Of a stretch of 5,279 nt of DNA, positions 5,153-5,279 are shown in pieces. Source of the stretch: a bacterium (GTDB taxonomy: Bacteria; SZUA-79; Acidulodesulfobacterales; Acidulodesulfobacteraceae); assembly GCA_021794335.1 (NCBI GenBank), contig JAJYQZ010000284.1, positions 1 to 5,279 on the forward strand, given 5' to 3'. Under the pieces are notes generated by a model that made no database searches, was not told the origin of the DNA, and saw only the letters and a list, made by a program, of their open reading frames with translations. Each line of letters starts with the position of its first letter. The first letter of the stretch is position 1. A program made the translations under genes and the position numbers.

Positions 5153-5279
5153 ACAATACCTCTATATCGCACGATGTATCTTTGCATCTGTAAATAAGGG
5201 GTTTTTTGGTCTTTTTATAATCATGCACCGCTCTCCTTACCTCCTCGAAAATTATCATATCATCCTCTTTATGACGATC
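5151..5279 (-). CDS. Unrecognised gene, C-terminal fragment (continues beyond the right edge)
   Basis: The - strand is open from the window edge to a TAA at 5151-5153, giving 42 residues that begin DRHKEDDMIIFEEV and end CKDTSCDIEVL. The composition is charged and mixed, like a real soluble protein end, with two cysteines four residues apart (C32 and C37 of the fragment) near the terminus. I do not recognise a family. An internal ATG at 5256-5258 has AGAGG about five bases upstream, so a free-standing 35-residue protein is also possible. The more likely reading is the tail of a longer gene, because the frame remains open up to the edge. A hairpin overlaps the stop codon, and the next gene's promoter begins about 45 bases later, so it is probably a separate transcription unit from the LysM-NlpC/P60 gene. 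Confidence 0.55.
   Translation of the reverse strand, partial: DRHKEDDMIIFEEVRRAVHDYKKTKKPLIYRCKDTSCDIEVL

Overview
This is an AT-rich bacterial chromosomal segment carrying mostly housekeeping genes. There is one gene fragment on the + strand at the left edge (Kup potassium transporter). Five complete genes follow on the - strand: rarA, a DUF167/YggU protein, a MazG-like pyrophosphohydrolase, lgt and a LysM-NlpC/P60 hydrolase. The tail of an unrecognised - strand gene sits at the right edge. I see no rRNA, tRNA, CRISPR array, transposase or phage gene. The host is a bacterium with lipoprotein processing and peptidoglycan. Low GC, lysine/isoleucine/asparagine-rich proteins and intergenic copies of an ATTCCC-N8-GGGAAT palindrome are compatible with an environmental Desulfobacterota-like lineage, but that placement is a guess.

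Layout. kup (3-713, +) converges on rarA (745-2061, -) with only 31 bases between stop codons and no visible terminator hairpin. Reading leftwards on the - strand from the right edge, the order is: the unknown partial gene (5151-5279); a hairpin and a sigma70-type promoter (5076-5105); the secreted LysM-NlpC/P60 hydrolase (4030-4962); lgt (3102-3959) 70 bases further on; a 223-base intergenic region; the MazG-like gene (2498-2878); the YggU-like gene (2155-2382); and rarA. No gene-free stretch exceeds 300 bases.

How the genes relate. The hydrolase and lgt both act in the cell envelope and could share the promoter at 5076-5105. The MazG-like enzyme (nucleotide pool clean-up) and RarA (rescue of stalled replication forks) both touch genome maintenance, but their spacing and separate candidate promoters do not show a single operon.

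The most unusual sequence is the intergenic region 2910-3070. It is a nested inverted-repeat structure: an 18-base perfect outer inverted repeat, with inside it a 13-base inverted pair built on a GGATTCCCGC-type palindrome. A decayed relative of the same palindrome lies in the 5' leader of the hydrolase gene. This looks like a small non-autonomous repeat family. I do not see a previously undescribed multi-gene system in this window.
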